Positions 25,512-34,479 of a stretch of DNA of 64,000 bases are shown piece after piece (the stretch's first letter is position 1; every line of letters begins with the position of its first letter). This DNA comes from Candidatus Gastranaerophilales bacterium HUM_1 (GTDB lineage: Bacteria > Cyanobacteriota > Vampirovibrionia > Gastranaerophilales > Gastranaerophilaceae), in NCBI GenBank assembly GCA_002103105.1, contig DAAY01000005.1:62001-126000 (forward strand), in the 5' to 3' direction. A program made the translations under genes and the position numbers. The notes under the pieces are model-generated. The model saw nothing but the letters and a program-made list of their open reading frames with translations. It was not told the origin of the DNA and did not search any database.

Positions 25512-26102
25512 ATGAGTTTTGTACCTGTTGTTGTAGAACAATCAAGTCGTGGTGAAAGATCATTCGATATTTTCTCAAGACTATTAAGAGAAAGAATTAT
25601 TTTCTTGGGAACTGCTATTGATGATATGGTAGCTAATTTGGTTGTTGCACAGTTATTATTGTTGGATAGTGAAAATCCTGAAAAAGATATTATGTTATAT
25701 ATCAACTCTCCAGGTGGTAGTGTAACAGCAGGTTTTGCAATTTATGATACAATGCAACACATTAGAGCAGATGTTTCTACAATTTGTTTAGGACAAGCTG
25801 CTTCTATGGGTGCATTCTTACTTTCTTCTGGTACTAAAGGTAAGAGAATGGCTCTTCCTCATTCAAGAGTTCTTATTCACCAACCTTTAGGTGGTGCTCA
25901 AGGTCAGGCTACTGATATTGAAATCCAAGCAGCTGAAATTATAAGAATTAAAAAATCATTGAACGAAATTTTAGCTTCTAATACTGGACAATCTCTTAAG
26001 AAGATTGAAAAGGATACTGATAGAGATTATATCATGACTCCTCAAGAAGCTCTTGAATATGGTATGATTGATAAAGTTATTTCTCGTGACGCTATTAAAT
26101 AA
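25512..26102 (+). CDS. clpP: ATP-dependent Clp protease proteolytic subunit
   Basis: 196 residues with catalytic triad S98 (GQAASMGAF), H123 ([10 protein letters not shown]) and D172. Forms the tetradecameric protease chamber fed by ClpX, whose gene follows after 22 bp. The N-terminal [20 protein letters not shown] is a short propeptide-type start. AAAGGGA ribosome-binding site. Confidence 0.98.
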   Translation: MSFVPVVVEQSSRGERSFDIFSRLLRERIIFLGTAIDDMVANLVVAQLLLLDSENPEKDIMLYINSPGGSVTAGFAIYDTMQHIRADVSTICLGQAASMGAFLLSSGTKGKRMALPHSRVLIHQPLGGAQGQATDIEIQAAEIIRIKKSLNEILASNTGQSLKKIEKDTDRDYIMTPQEALEYGMIDKVISRDAIK

Positions 26103-26124
26103 TCGATTGGAGATAAAATAAAAA

Positions 26125-27435
26125 ATGCCAAAGCACGATGATGATAAATTAAAATGTTCTTTTTGTGGAAAAACTCAAGACCAAGTAAAAAAACTAATTG
26201 CTGGTCCTGAAGTTTATATCTGTGATGAGTGTGTTGAGCTTTGTAATGAAATTTTGGATGAAGAATTTTTTGACCAAAAAGACAAAGAAGGTGCTGCTGA
26301 TGGAGAAAATCCAGAAAAAGCTGAAAAACCTATTCCAAAGCCACATGAAATTAAAGAATATTTGGATCAATATATTGTTGGACAGGATGATGCGAAGAAA
26401 GTTTTGTCTGTTGCTGTTTACAACCATTATAAACGTTTAAAACACAACAAAGATAACAAAAAAGACTCTGTTGAAATCCAAAAATCTAACATTTTATTAG
26501 TTGGTCCAACAGGTTCAGGTAAAACATTATTAGCACAAACTTTAGCAAAGATGTTGGATGTTCCATTTGCGGTTGCAGATGCTACTACTTTGACAGAAGC
26601 TGGTTATGTTGGTGATGATGTAGAAAATATTCTTCTTCGTTTGTACCAAAACGCTGAATTTGATTCTACAAAAGCTGAACGTGGAATTATTTACATCGAT
26701 GAAATTGATAAAATTTCTAGAAAAAGTGAAAATACTTCTATAACAAGAGATGTTTCTGGTGAAGGTGTACAACAAGCATTGTTAAAAATGATTGAAGGTA
26801 CAGTTGCTCATGTTCCGCCACAAGGTGGAAGAAAACATCCTCATCAAGAGTTTATCGAAATCGATACAAGCAATATCTTATTTATTGTTGGTGGTGCTTT
26901 TGTTGGTTTGGAAAAAATTGTTGATGCAAGAGCAGGTGAAGGTAATTCTGTTGGCTTTGGTGCTAAAGCTCCGATGTCACAAGCTGAAAAGGATGCAAAT
27001 GCTGTTAAGTTGTTGAAAAAATTACAACCAGAAGATTTGTTGAAATTTGGTTTGATTCCAGAATTTATCGGTCGTGTTCCTGTTTATGCTGTTTTGGATC
27101 AGTTAAATGAAAAAACTTTGAAAATGATTTTGACTGAGCCTAAGAATGCTGTTCTAAAACAATATCAAGCCTTATTAAAAATGGATGGTGTTGATTTGGA
27201 ATTTGAGCCAGAAGCAGTTGATTTGATTGCAAAAGAAGCAATTAAGCGTAAAACAGGTGCCAGAGCGTTACGTTCAATTGTTGAAGAAATTATGCTTGAT
27301 GTAATGTATGATGTTCCAACAAAAGAAAATATTGATAAATTCGTTGTAACGGCTGAAATGGTAAAAAATAGAAAAAATGCTGAGGTTGTAAAACTTCCGA
27401 CTAAAACAGATAAGGAAAATGAAATTATAGCTTAG
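26125..27435 (+). CDS. clpX: ATP-dependent Clp protease ATP-binding subunit ClpX
   Basis: 436 residues. N-terminal zinc-binding domain ([10 protein letters not shown] with the second pair in ICDECVELC), then the AAA+ core: Walker A GPTGSGKT, Walker [11 protein letters not shown], sensor and arginine-finger regions, the GYVGDDVE pore loop, and the C-terminal small domain. The IGF-type ClpP-docking loop region is present near [13 protein letters not shown]. Unfolds tagged substrates for ClpP. Terminator at 27454-27486. Confidence 0.98.
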   Translation: MPKHDDDKLKCSFCGKTQDQVKKLIAGPEVYICDECVELCNEILDEEFFDQKDKEGAADGENPEKAEKPIPKPHEIKEYLDQYIVGQDDAKKVLSVAVYNHYKRLKHNKDNKKDSVEIQKSNILLVGPTGSGKTLLAQTLAKMLDVPFAVADATTLTEAGYVGDDVENILLRLYQNAEFDSTKAERGIIYIDEIDKISRKSENTSITRDVSGEGVQQALLKMIEGTVAHVPPQGGRKHPHQEFIEIDTSNILFIVGGAFVGLEKIVDARAGEGNSVGFGAKAPMSQAEKDANAVKLLKKLQPEDLLKFGLIPEFIGRVPVYAVLDQLNEKTLKMILTEPKNAVLKQYQALLKMDGVDLEFEPEAVDLIAKEAIKRKTGARALRSIVEEIMLDVMYDVPTKENIDKFVVTAEMVKNRKNAEVVKLPTKTDKENEIIA

Positions 27436-27453
27436 TATTTATCATAATAATTT

Positions 27454-27486
27454 AAAAGAGTCTGCGAGTTTTGCAGGCTCTTTTTT
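27454..27486 (+). terminator. Terminator after clpX
   Basis: A 12-bp stem with one wobble (27454-27465 with 27473-27484) and a T6 tract. Confidence 0.85.
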
Positions 27487-27551
27487 AGATATTGTAATAG
27501 ATTGTCAAAGCCCCTTTTTTATGCGAAAATTAAGTAAAGGGAGATTAGTCG

Positions 27552-30413
27552 ATGGGAGAGTCTAAAACTTTAATTTTAATTGATGGTCATGCACTTGCGT
27601 TTCGCCAGTATTATGCTTTAGAACGTACAAATATGAAAACCAAGGATGGTACTCCAACTTGGGCAGTTTATGGTTTTTTTAAAGCAATTTTTGATTTATT
27701 AAAAAATGAAAATTTGGCCCCTGATTCCATAGGGGTAGCGTTTGATGTTTCTCATCATACTTTCAGAACTGAAAAATATGTTGAATATAAGGCTAATCGA
27801 GAGGCAATGCCAGACCCAATGCGTGTTCAAATGGGATTGATTTATGAGGGCTTAAAGGCATTTAATATCCCAATCTATACCAAAGAAGGCTTTGAAGCTG
27901 ATGATGTTATTGGTACAATTTCTCGCAGAGCCTGTGAACTTGGACATAAAGTTTATATTTTGACTGGGGATCAAGATTCATTCCAATTAATAAGACAAAA
28001 TGGTTGTATCAAAGTTATTATTCCTTCTAAAGGCGAGCTTATTGAGTATGATTGGAATAAAGTTTATGAAAAATTAGGGGTTTATCCAGACCAAGTAATT
28101 GATTATAAAGCTTTGAGAGGCGATACTTCGGATAATATTCCTGGAATTCGTGGCATTGGTGAAAAAACTGCGGTAAAACTTTTGGCAGAATTTAAAACAG
28201 TTGATAATGTTCTTAATTCTGCTGATAAAATTTCTGGAAAATCTGTTAGGGAAAAGATTGAAAATGGCCGTGAACAGGCGGAGCTAAGTAAATATCTAGC
28301 TACTATTGTTCAAGATGTTGATATTCCTTTTGATTTTGAAAAAACTAATATTGAACTCCCAGATATTGCGACCGTAACTGATTTTTTACGCAGTATGCAA
28401 TTTTATAGCTTTTTGAAAAATATTGAGTTTATTTTAAAATCTTTTGATAAAACGGGTACTATTACTATTCCTGAGGAAGTAAAAAATTCCACTCAAATAA
28501 TTACTCCTTCATCAAATAATGGGCAGTTGGGGTTATTTGCTCAAGCTGTTCAAGCAGAAGTGAACAAAGAAGAAATTAGTTATGAAGCAAAGTTGATAAC
28601 GGATGAAATCGATTTTAATCAAATGATTACTGAATTGTCAAAGAAATCAGTATTTGCTTTTAGGTTTAGTGCAGATGTTGAGAATGCCTTAAATTCTACT
28701 GTTTATGGGCTATCAATTGCTTATAATAATAATTTTGCATTTAAAGATGGAGCGTTTAATATTACAGAATCTGATGCTCCAACTAAAACTTATTATATTC
28801 CGTTAAATCATCATTTAGAAAAACAATTAGCTCCTGATTTTGTGATGGCGGGGCTAAAGGTTATCTTGGAAAACTCTGATATTAAAAAGATTACGCATGA
28901 TTTGAAACAAGAATATAATATTTGTAAGTCTTTTGGAATAAACATGGCTGGAATCGTTTTTGATACGGTGTTAGCTAGTTATATCAAAGATTCTAATGCT
29001 TCAACAGAATTCGATATCCAATGTATGGAACGCATAAATCATATTTTGCCGACAATGGTTTCTGAAAATAAAAAAGCAAAATTTAATGATTTTGATATTG
29101 ATACAGTTAAGAATTTTACATCTGATTCTATTGCAAGTTTGTTTAAGCTTGTTCAATATTGGAATAACGAATTAGACGAAAAAGAACATAGTATTTTGTC
29201 AGAGATAGAAATTCCTCTAGCTCATGTTTTGGCTGATATGGAATATACTGGAGTTGCGGTAGATGAGGCTTACTTAGCTAAATTGACTGAAGAATTTAAT
29301 AATAAACTTCACCGATTAGAAACTAAGATTTATAATTTGGCAGATGAAGGTTTCAATATAAATTCACCAAAACAAGTTGGGGCAATTTTATTTGATAAAC
29401 TTCAATTAAAATCTCCTAAAAAGAGGGGTAAAGCAAAAAATTCAACTAGTGCTGAGGTTTTGACTGCTCTTGCTGAAGAATATGAAATAGCTCGTTTAAT
29501 TTTGGAATATCGTAAATATGCAAAATTAAAATCAACTTATACAGAAGCTCTTCCTATGTTGATTGATAAAAAAGATTCTCGTATTCACACTACTTATAAT
29601 CAAACAACAACTACAACAGGTCGGCTTTCTTCTTCTAATCCAAATTTACAAAATATTCCTGTTCGTTCGGAGGAAGGGAATAAAATTCGTCAAGCATTTG
29701 TACCTCAAGATAGACAAAATTATCTGATTATGTCTGCTGATTATTCTCAAATAGAATTGAGATTGTTGGCTCATGTTTCTGAAGATAAGCATTTGATAGA
29801 TGCTTTTTGTTCGGGGGTTGATGTTCATACCCTTACGGCTTCTAAAGTTTTTGAGGTACCAGTAGAAGAAGTTACAAAAGAAATGAGATACAAAGCAAAA
29901 GCCGTAAACTTTGGAATTGTTTATGGGCAGAGTAAATATGGTTTGGCAAAAGCGTTAAAGATTACTCCTGCTGAAGCTGAAAGTTTTATTGCAAAGTATT
30001 TTGAAACTTATCCTTCAATTCAAGCATATATGCTAAATATGGTAGAATTGGTTGAAGAACAGGGGTATGTAGAAACTATTTTTGGTCGTCGTAGATATTT
30101 GAAAAATGAAATAAATAGTTCAAATGCAATGGTGAGGGAATTTGCAAAACGTGCAGCAATTAATCACCCAATGCAGGGTTCAGCCTCTGATTTAATAAAG
30201 ATTGCGATGATTGATTTTTCGAAAAAATTAAAAGACAATAATTTGAAATCAAAGTTAATTATTCAAGTTCATGATGAACTTGTTGTTGAAGTTGAAAAAT
30301 CAGAGTTGGAATTGGTAAAAAGTTTGGTATTAGAATCAATGGAACTTAACCAACCATTGAGAGTTCCGTTGTTGGTAGATATAAATGTAGGTGAATCATG
30401 GAAAGAATCATAA
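27552..30413 (+). CDS. polA: DNA polymerase I
   Basis: 953 residues. The N-terminal 5'-3' exonuclease (about 1-290) has LIDGHALAFR, FEADDVIGT, ILTGDQDSFQL and GIGEKTAVKLL. The polymerase domain has motif A DYSQIELRLLAH with D730, motif B RYKAKAVNFGIVYG and motif C QVHDELVVE with H907-D908. The middle 3'-5' exonuclease-like domain (about 345-540) lacks a clear DxE first motif (it reads FAFRFSADVEN) and the other metal-binding Asp residues, so proofreading is probably lost, as in Taq and Bst enzymes. GGGAG ribosome-binding site. Its end overlaps the next gene by 16 bp. Confidence 0.97.
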   Translation: MGESKTLILIDGHALAFRQYYALERTNMKTKDGTPTWAVYGFFKAIFDLLKNENLAPDSIGVAFDVSHHTFRTEKYVEYKANREAMPDPMRVQMGLIYEGLKAFNIPIYTKEGFEADDVIGTISRRACELGHKVYILTGDQDSFQLIRQNGCIKVIIPSKGELIEYDWNKVYEKLGVYPDQVIDYKALRGDTSDNIPGIRGIGEKTAVKLLAEFKTVDNVLNSADKISGKSVREKIENGREQAELSKYLATIVQDVDIPFDFEKTNIELPDIATVTDFLRSMQFYSFLKNIEFILKSFDKTGTITIPEEVKNSTQIITPSSNNGQLGLFAQAVQAEVNKEEISYEAKLITDEIDFNQMITELSKKSVFAFRFSADVENALNSTVYGLSIAYNNNFAFKDGAFNITESDAPTKTYYIPLNHHLEKQLAPDFVMAGLKVILENSDIKKITHDLKQEYNICKSFGINMAGIVFDTVLASYIKDSNASTEFDIQCMERINHILPTMVSENKKAKFNDFDIDTVKNFTSDSIASLFKLVQYWNNELDEKEHSILSEIEIPLAHVLADMEYTGVAVDEAYLAKLTEEFNNKLHRLETKIYNLADEGFNINSPKQVGAILFDKLQLKSPKKRGKAKNSTSAEVLTALAEEYEIARLILEYRKYAKLKSTYTEALPMLIDKKDSRIHTTYNQTTTTTGRLSSSNPNLQNIPVRSEEGNKIRQAFVPQDRQNYLIMSADYSQIELRLLAHVSEDKHLIDAFCSGVDVHTLTASKVFEVPVEEVTKEMRYKAKAVNFGIVYGQSKYGLAKALKITPAEAESFIAKYFETYPSIQAYMLNMVELVEEQGYVETIFGRRRYLKNEINSSNAMVREFAKRAAINHPMQGSASDLIKIAMIDFSKKLKDNNLKSKLIIQVHDELVVEVEKSELELVKSLVLESMELNQPLRVPLLVDINVGESWKES

Positions 30414-30820
30414 AATTTTTAGTTGTTTTGAGTTTTGTATTTAGTATTTCTTGTTCTCCGAGTTTTGCGGTGGAACAGATGAATTTGAGTACATTGATAA
30501 CGGCACAAAATGTTAAGTATGAAACGTGTACAAAAGTGTTCAATACTGACCATGTTTCTTTATTCCATTTAGCAATAGCAGCGATAAATGCTAATCGTTT
30601 TACTATTGATGAAATTCAATCAAAGTCTGGTTATATTTTGTTTACCGCTGTTAACAAACAGTTTTTGGCAACTGTTGTGAATGTTAATACTAATCAAGGA
30701 ATGCTAAAGATTACTCCAGTTGATAATAATTATTTCTTTCAACCTGGAATAGTATTGAATGTATTCAAATATATAGAGTTAAATTTGAATAAAAAGCCAG
30801 AAATTGTAAAATTTAATTAG
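30398..30820 (+). CDS. Small exported protein of unknown function
   Basis: 140 residues with a signal peptide (residues 1-24; cleavage SFA-VE is likely, although a Cys at residue 19 leaves a lipoprotein reading open). The mature domain of about 115 residues is alpha/beta with a hydrophobic pattern (LAIAAINANRFTIDEI, then GYILFTAVNKQFLATV). Family not recognised. Translationally coupled to polA (16-bp overlap, AGGTGA ribosome-binding site). Its stop overlaps the end of the opposing tatD gene by 4 bp. Confidence 0.75.
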   Translation: MERIIKFLVVLSFVFSISCSPSFAVEQMNLSTLITAQNVKYETCTKVFNTDHVSLFHLAIAAINANRFTIDEIQSKSGYILFTAVNKQFLATVVNVNTNQGMLKITPVDNNYFFQPGIVLNVFKYIELNLNKKPEIVKFN

Positions 30821-31596
30821 AATTCAATATTCTTGAATATTTTCTTCGCATTTTCTGTTGAAGTTTTTGCAACTTCTTCTGGTGTAATTCCTCTCAAGTT
30901 TGCAATTTCTTCGGCAACATATTTCACGTACATGGGTTGATTTTCTTTTCCTCTAAATGGAACAGGGGCTAAATATGGATCGTCTGTTTCTAGTAGCAAG
31001 TACTCAAGAGGAATGTTCTTCGCTACTTCCTTTGTTTTCTTCGCATTTTTAAACGTTACAACCCCGCCAAGTGCAATGTAAATTCCTTCTTTTATACATT
31101 CTCTCGCAAATTCTAAACTTCCCGAAAAGCAGTGCATAATTGCGGTGGAATTTTTATTGTATTTTTTTAGAATTTCTAAAGTATCAAGATGTGCTTCTCT
31201 TGAGTGAATGTTTAGAGGCAAGTTCATTTGATTTGCAAACTCAATTTGCTTGATAAAAACTTCTTTTTGAAGTTCTTTGAACGATTTGTCCCAATAATAA
31301 TCAAGCCCGATTTCCCCAATCCCAATAATTTTAGGGTTACTCTTTATTATTTCTTCCATATCTGAGAGGGTTTTATCTGAAAAATCCTTAACTTCTTCTG
31401 GAAAAACTCCAACATAACCATAGACATCGTTATATTTTTTTATAAATTTGTCAGTATCAAAAATGTCTTGAACGGAGCTAGATGGCACAATTGTTACGAT
31501 TTTATTGTCGATTGCATTCTGTATTGCTTCGTCAATATTAGTTTCTCTCAACATATTTACGTGAGAGTGTGTGTTAATTATATAAATGTCGTTCAT
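30817..31596 (-). CDS. tatD: TatD-family metal-dependent DNase
   Basis: 259 residues. Metal-binding residues of the TatD TIM barrel are in order: HSH at the N-terminus (NTHSHVNM), Glu in GEIGLDYYWD, His in NIHSREAH, His in MHCFSG and Asp in LLETDDPYL. The family includes 3'-5' DNases for repair and D-aminoacyl hydrolase activities. Follows the phosphohexomutase gene by 12 bp as an operon. AGGAT ribosome-binding site. Confidence 0.93.
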   Translation of the reverse strand: MNDIYIINTHSHVNMLRETNIDEAIQNAIDNKIVTIVPSSSVQDIFDTDKFIKKYNDVYGYVGVFPEEVKDFSDKTLSDMEEIIKSNPKIIGIGEIGLDYYWDKSFKELQKEVFIKQIEFANQMNLPLNIHSREAHLDTLEILKKYNKNSTAIMHCFSGSLEFARECIKEGIYIALGGVVTFKNAKKTKEVAKNIPLEYLLLETDDPYLAPVPFRGKENQPMYVKYVAEEIANLRGITPEEVAKTSTENAKKIFKNIEF

Positions 31597-31608
31597 AATA
31601 AATCCTGT

Positions 31609-33039
31609 CTAATTTGAACTTTTTGCCATAATACAGCTATCAAGATAACTTGTCATTACGGTTTTAAATCTTTCTGCTTCTTCTTTTGTTTTTGCTTCAA
31701 ATCTCAAAGTGAATACAGGTTCTGTGTTACTTTGTCTAATTAGAGCAAATCCACCGTCAAAAACAATTCTCATTCCGTCTAGAGTTACGATTTCCTTAAT
31801 CGTAGAACCAAACATATCTGGTTTTTCTTGAACTTCTTTTTTCATTGATTCAAGAACTTCTTTTTTCAAGTGGTTTGGACAAGGAAAACGAACTTCATCA
31901 CTTGTAAATACTTGATTAAATGGTTCTAACATATTTTCAAGTTTGAAATTAGGATTTTGTTTTTTATTTTTTGCGACAATTTCAATCATTCTGCATCCTG
32001 CGTAAATAGCATCATCAAATCCATAATATCTATCCTTGAAGAATGTATGACCACTCATTTCCCCTCCTAAGATAGCGTGAGTTTCTTTCATTTTTTCTTT
32101 GATATAGCCGTGTCCTGTTTTACACATAATAGCATTCCCGCCTGCATTGTTTATCGTATCAAATAATACTTGAGAACACTTTACCTCAGATACTACGGTT
32201 GGATGTTGGTCAATAATATCCATCGCATAAATTAGGAGTAATTTGTCCCCTGTTAAAGGTTGCCCTTTAGAATCAACAACTCCAATTCTATCACTATCTC
32301 CATCATACGCAATTCCTAAATCTGCATTATTTTCTACAACAGTTTTAGAAAGAGTTTCTAGGGTAGATAAAACGCTTGGATTTGGGTGGTGATTAGGGAA
32401 CGTTCCATCAGGTTCCGAAAATAATTCAATTACTTCACAGCCTAAATCTTTATATAGTTGAGGACCAACAATCCCACCTGTTGCATTTGCACTATCAACA
32501 ACAACTTTAATTCCTTCGCCGATTCTTCCAAATTTTTGCTTCATTTCTGCGATGTATTCAGGAATAATTTCTGTTGAAAAATCTTTTTCCTCAATATTTG
32601 ATGGCAATTCTTTCCAAATTGAGAAAGTTTCTTCTTTAACTTCTTTAATTTGAGATTCATTAAGGGTTTGACGATTGTATGTCATTTTTAACCCATTGTA
32701 TTCTTTAGGGTTGTGACTTGCAGTGATAATCATTGCTCCATCTAGGTTGTGTGCAACTTCTGAGTAATATCCAATTGGAGTTGGAGCAAGTCCTAAGTCC
32801 TCAATATGACCAACATTTGAATCTACAAGACCTGCGATAAGTGCTTTTTTAAGGCTTGGAGAATGTAATCTTGCATCCATACAAACACTAATTTTTAAGT
32901 CTGTTGCATTTTTTGAGCTTTTATCTTTTAGCCATTTTGTATAACCTAGTCCGATATTATAAAATAGTTCTTCTGTAATATCGTCACCGTAAATTCCTCT
33001 TATATCATTTTTACCAAATGCGTGTTCATATTGTTTCAT
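31609..33039 (-). CDS. Phosphomannomutase/phosphoglucomutase
   Basis: 476 residues. Alpha-D-phosphohexomutase superfamily: phosphoserine loop ITASHNPKEYNG, metal-binding loop DGDSDRIG, sugar-binding loop GEMSGH, and phosphate-binding RQSNTEP. Interconverts hexose 1- and 6-phosphates, giving precursors for surface sugars. GEMSGH fits the dual PMM/PGM (AlgC-like) group rather than GlmM. First gene of a two-gene unit with tatD; GGGAG ribosome-binding site. Confidence 0.93.
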   Translation of the reverse strand: MKQYEHAFGKNDIRGIYGDDITEELFYNIGLGYTKWLKDKSSKNATDLKISVCMDARLHSPSLKKALIAGLVDSNVGHIEDLGLAPTPIGYYSEVAHNLDGAMIITASHNPKEYNGLKMTYNRQTLNESQIKEVKEETFSIWKELPSNIEEKDFSTEIIPEYIAEMKQKFGRIGEGIKVVVDSANATGGIVGPQLYKDLGCEVIELFSEPDGTFPNHHPNPSVLSTLETLSKTVVENNADLGIAYDGDSDRIGVVDSKGQPLTGDKLLLIYAMDIIDQHPTVVSEVKCSQVLFDTINNAGGNAIMCKTGHGYIKEKMKETHAILGGEMSGHTFFKDRYYGFDDAIYAGCRMIEIVAKNKKQNPNFKLENMLEPFNQVFTSDEVRFPCPNHLKKEVLESMKKEVQEKPDMFGSTIKEIVTLDGMRIVFDGGFALIRQSNTEPVFTLRFEAKTKEEAERFKTVMTSYLDSCIMAKSSN

Positions 33040-33041
33040 AT

Positions 33042-33070
33042 TTCACATCTCCCAATCTTTAGTCTATAAT
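33042..33070 (+). promoter_or_regulatory. Promoter of the sugar permease gene (leaderless start)
   Basis: TTCACA (33042-33047), 17-bp spacer, TATAAT (33065-33070). The ATG lies at 33082, only 11 bp past the -10 box, so the mRNA would begin about 4-5 nt before the start codon. No Shine-Dalgarno sequence fits between. Confidence 0.7.
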
Positions 33071-33081
33071 TAAATCATACC

Positions 33082-33963
33082 ATGAAAAATGTTTTCTCAA
33101 AAATTGTAAATAATCAAAATTGTGCGGGGTGGATATTTATTTTGCCTGCAATTTTAGGCACATTAATTTTCATTTTAATTCCAGTTATATGTTCTTTTGG
33201 TTTGAGTTTTGCAAAGTGGGATTTGTTAAATCCTATTCAATTTGTTGGTTTGCAAAATTATATAGATATTTTTCATAGTTCTGTTTTTTACAAAATATTT
33301 ACCAATACTGTTGTTTTTGCTCTTTCTGTTTCTGTATTAGGGGTAATTTTACCATTAGTTTTGGCATCAATTTTAAATTCTAAAATTAGGGGAAGTGAGT
33401 TTTTTAAAACAGCATATTTTCTACCTTTTATTACTCCAATGATTGTTATTGGAATTGTTTGGGCATGGATTTTTGATCCTAATATTGGATTGTTAAGTCA
33501 GGTTTTGCATATTCATATAAATTGGTTATATGATTCAAAATTCGCCATGCCTGCACTAATAATAGTTTCGGTGTGGAAGTTAATTGGTTATAATATGATA
33601 ATTTTCCTATCAGCATTATCATCTGTTTCTCAAAGTTTATTTGAAGCTGCGAAGATTGATGGTGCAAATTCTTATCAAATTTTTAAAAATGTAACTATTC
33701 CAGTTCTATCTCCAACAATATTTTTTGTTGTAATAATAACAGCAATTAGTTCGTTCCAAGTGTTTGATTTGATATATCTAATGACTCAAGGCGGACCTTT
33801 TGATAGTACAAATGTTTTAGTTTATGCAATTTATAAAGACGCTTTTGAATATTTTAATGTTGGGCATGCTAGTGCGATTGCTTATGTTTTGTTTGTTGTT
33901 ATTTTAATTTTGACTCTAATTCAGTGGAGTTTGCGTAAGAAATTAGTTTATAATGAAAAATAA
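33082..33963 (+). CDS. ABC sugar transporter permease (MalF/UgpA type)
   Basis: 293 residues with six membrane segments and the ABC-contact EAA loop (EAAKIDGANSYQIFKNVTIP). It is the MalF/UgpA/LacF partner of carbohydrate importers. Normally the second permease, a solute-binding protein and often an ATPase are adjacent; here the next gene is an unrelated coiled-coil protein and the previous one is divergent, so the rest of the transporter is elsewhere. Likely leaderless mRNA. Confidence 0.92.
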   Translation: MKNVFSKIVNNQNCAGWIFILPAILGTLIFILIPVICSFGLSFAKWDLLNPIQFVGLQNYIDIFHSSVFYKIFTNTVVFALSVSVLGVILPLVLASILNSKIRGSEFFKTAYFLPFITPMIVIGIVWAWIFDPNIGLLSQVLHIHINWLYDSKFAMPALIIVSVWKLIGYNMIIFLSALSSVSQSLFEAAKIDGANSYQIFKNVTIPVLSPTIFFVVIITAISSFQVFDLIYLMTQGGPFDSTNVLVYAIYKDAFEYFNVGHASAIAYVLFVVILILTLIQWSLRKKLVYNEK

Positions 33964-34029
33964 AATTTTAGCAAAAAATATTATTTTTGTTTTTATATAG
34001 TGTAAATAAATTTTTTAAGGAGGTTAATA

Positions 34030-34401
34030 TTGAAAATACAAGGTTTAATGTATAGTCCAATTGTAAAACCTCAAGCATTCACTTCTGATGTTGATAAAGA
34101 TATTGATAAAATTCGTGAAAAGAGAGATTCTTTAAAAAATTCTTTGTCGCAAAATAGAGATTCTCAATCTTCTGTTAAAGATAGGATTTCTAGTGTTGAA
34201 TCGGATATTTCAAGACAAAATTCTAATATAAATACTGAACAATCTGAAATTAGTCTTGAACAAGAAAAACTTGCTCGTTCAAGAGAAAAATTACAATCTG
34301 ATAGAGAAAAGTTAGAACGTTTGCAATCTCGAATGTCACAACTTCGAGACCAATATCAAAATATTTCAACCGAAGTTTCAAAGTTAAATGATATTTATTA
34401 G
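34030..34401 (+). CDS. Coiled-coil protein with short N-terminal FTS leader
   Basis: 123 residues, TTG start at 34030 with a full AAGGAGG ribosome-binding site 6 bp upstream; no ATG is suitably placed. Residues 24-118 form one continuous charged coiled coil rich in Ser, Gln, Glu, Arg. The first 20 residues (MKIQGLMYSPIVKPQAFTS) resemble the leader of three other proteins in the window. No signal peptide or membrane segment. Function unknown; a structural or exported role is possible. Confidence 0.75.
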   Translation: MKIQGLMYSPIVKPQAFTSDVDKDIDKIREKRDSLKNSLSQNRDSQSSVKDRISSVESDISRQNSNINTEQSEISLEQEKLARSREKLQSDREKLERLQSRMSQLRDQYQNISTEVSKLNDIY

Positions 34402-34426
34402 TAAGTTTTAAATATTTAGATATGAA

Positions 34427-34456
34427 AAAAGAGGTATCGTTTCCGATACCTCTTTT
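34427..34456. terminator. Bidirectional terminator before nifJ end
   Basis: A perfect 13-bp stem (34427-34439 with 34444-34456) with a TTTC loop and flanking A/T tracts, between convergent genes. Confidence 0.9.
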
Positions 34457-34479
34457 CAAGCGTTTTATCTAAAGTTTAA

